64,000 bases of DNA from Rhodanobacter sp. (GTDB taxonomy: Bacteria > Pseudomonadota > Gammaproteobacteria > Xanthomonadales > Rhodanobacteraceae). Made by a program: the position numbers and the translations under genes. The DNA lies in assembly GCA_040371205.1 (NCBI GenBank), contig AP031382.1:1299562-1363561 (forward strand), written 5' to 3'. The notes under the pieces are model-generated. The model searched no databases, was not told the DNA's origin, and saw nothing but the letters and a program-made list of their open reading frames with translations. This document shows positions 63,289-64,000 of the stretch, one piece after another; within the stretch, counting starts at the first letter, position 1; every line of letters begins with the position of its first letter.

Positions 63289-64000
63289 GTGACTCCGGCA
63301 TTCGATCTGGATGCCTATCTGCGGCGCATCGGCCATCGCGGCACGCTCCAGCCGGATTTCTCCACGCTGTGCGCGCTGGCGGCGGCCCATGCGGCGGCGA
63401 TTCCGTTCGAGAACCTCGACCCATGGCGTGGCGTGCCGGTGCTGTTGCAGCCCGCGGCCATCGAGCGGAAGTTGCTGCATCAGGGCCGCGGCGGTTATTG
63501 CTTCGAACAGAACCTGCTGTTTGCCGACGCGCTGCGCGCCGTCGGTTACGTGGTGCAAGGGCTGATCGCACGCGTGCTGTGGAACCAGCCCGAAGACGCG
63601 ATCACCGCGCAGACCCACATGCTGCTGCTTGCAAGCACAAGTGACGGCCGCTGGCTGGTCGACGTGGGTTTCGGCAGCATGACGCTGGCCGGCGCGCTGC
63701 GGCTGGAGCCCGGCGTGGCGCAGCCCACGGCGCTGGAGCCGTTTCGCCTGGTCGAGCGCGACGGGGAGTGGCGTCTGCAGGCCTGCGTGCGCGGCGACTG
63801 GCTCAACGTGTATCGCTTCGACCTGCAGCCGCGCGAGCACGTCGATTTCGCGGTGGCCAACCACTTCGTCTCGACTTTTCCCGATTCGCGTTTCGTGCGC
63901 CACCTGGTCGCGGCGCGCACCGCCGCCGACCGTCGCCTCAGCCTGCTCGACCGCGAGTTCACCGTGCGTCGGCCGGGCCGGGAGCCGGAGCGTCGCACGC
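63289..64000 (+). CDS. nat: arylamine N-acetyltransferase (3' end cut by window)
   Basis: About 237 codons are visible. The family acetylates arylamines and hydrazines with acetyl-CoA. The catalytic triad is visible: Cys in GRGGYCFEQNLLF, His in ITAQTHMLLL and Asp in WLVDVGFGSM. The start is GTG at 63289 (VTPAFDLDAYLRRIG), 13 bp after the EAL-protein stop; an ATG at 63274 reaches a stop within six codons. It is probably cotranscribed with the c-di-GMP gene. The last residues visible are in the RRPGREPE region, so most of the enzyme is present. Confidence 0.92.
   Translation, partial: MTPAFDLDAYLRRIGHRGTLQPDFSTLCALAAAHAAAIPFENLDPWRGVPVLLQPAAIERKLLHQGRGGYCFEQNLLFADALRAVGYVVQGLIARVLWNQPEDAITAQTHMLLLASTSDGRWLVDVGFGSMTLAGALRLEPGVAQPTALEPFRLVERDGEWRLQACVRGDWLNVYRFDLQPREHVDFAVANHFVSTFPDSRFVRHLVAARTAADRRLSLLDREFTVRRPGREPERRT

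Overview
The window is high-GC chromosomal DNA of a gammaproteobacterium. The closest fit is the Lysobacterales (Xanthomonadales), family Rhodanobacteraceae (Rhodanobacter, Dyella or Frateuria-like). This is inferred from the ending of a pilY1-pilE minor-pilin cluster, stand-alone murB/pyrD, DUF3014 and DUF4405 proteins, a YXWGXW-repeat protein, a flavin-dependent tryptophan halogenase and REP-transposase remnants. No 16S rRNA or other taxonomic marker is present, so the assignment is tentative. About 55 protein genes, one tRNA-Arg(CCT) and one clear pseudogene can be supported.

Layout. 1-1.3 kb: end of a type IV pilus minor-pilin cluster (pilY1, pilE). 1.5-5.4 kb: a tight five-gene minus-strand operon (DUF4190 protein, SDR, methyltransferase, pyrD, murB). 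5.6-10.8 kb: an ALDH7-type dehydrogenase, tRNA-Arg, an M61 peptidase, an XRE regulator/membrane-protein pair with a palindromic operator, and a DUF4405 protein under a probable Fur box. 10.9-17 kb: a MarR/isochorismatase-fold/MFS operon, a YadG/YadH-type ABC exporter, a DUF3014 protein and an exported methyltransferase. 17-25.2 kb: mfd, a nucleotide-pyrophosphatase lipoprotein, a Gln-rich exported protein, Ada/AlkA plus Ogt alkylation repair, and an intact yaeQ. 25.4-33 kb: an SGNH hydrolase, soxR facing an uncharacterised gene across a perfect SoxR box, a catalase-like peroxidase with cytochrome b561, a TPR-like protein and an orphan hutU.

33-36.3 kb is a foreign island. It holds a markedly AT-rich NACHT NTPase gene (candidate anti-phage STAND protein), a decayed REP-type transposase end, a Phd/RelE toxin-antitoxin module with an operator-like palindrome, and a second transposase end. 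A shared 22-bp direct repeat marks both transposase ends. 36.4-46.8 kb is mixed accessory DNA: alpha/beta hydrolase, YciI-like protein, OprB porin, two orphan toxin-like small proteins (one a WHH/HNH nuclease), a PAS-GGDEF cyclase, an OLD/RecF-like ATPase, an exported protein whose signal peptide is encoded by a 12-bp tandem repeat, and a broken second copy of yaeQ. 47-64 kb: tryptophan halogenase, metallo-hydrolase, pirin, two GSTs, VOC protein, a secreted beta-sandwich protein, sirtuin, alcohol dehydrogenase, epimerase, methyltransferase, a YXWGXW protein, a heme-oxygenase-like candidate diiron enzyme, a large PAS-GGDEF-EAL protein and a truncated arylamine N-acetyltransferase.

Shared themes are redox and alkylation stress (soxR, peroxidase/b561, ada-alkA/ogt, GSTs, alcohol and aldehyde dehydrogenases, pirin), c-di-GMP signalling (two large proteins) and anti-phage or conflict functions (NACHT, TA module, WHH nuclease). 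The strongest candidates for something new are the NACHT island, the SoxR-box target gene, the HDO-like enzyme and the repeat-encoded signal peptide.
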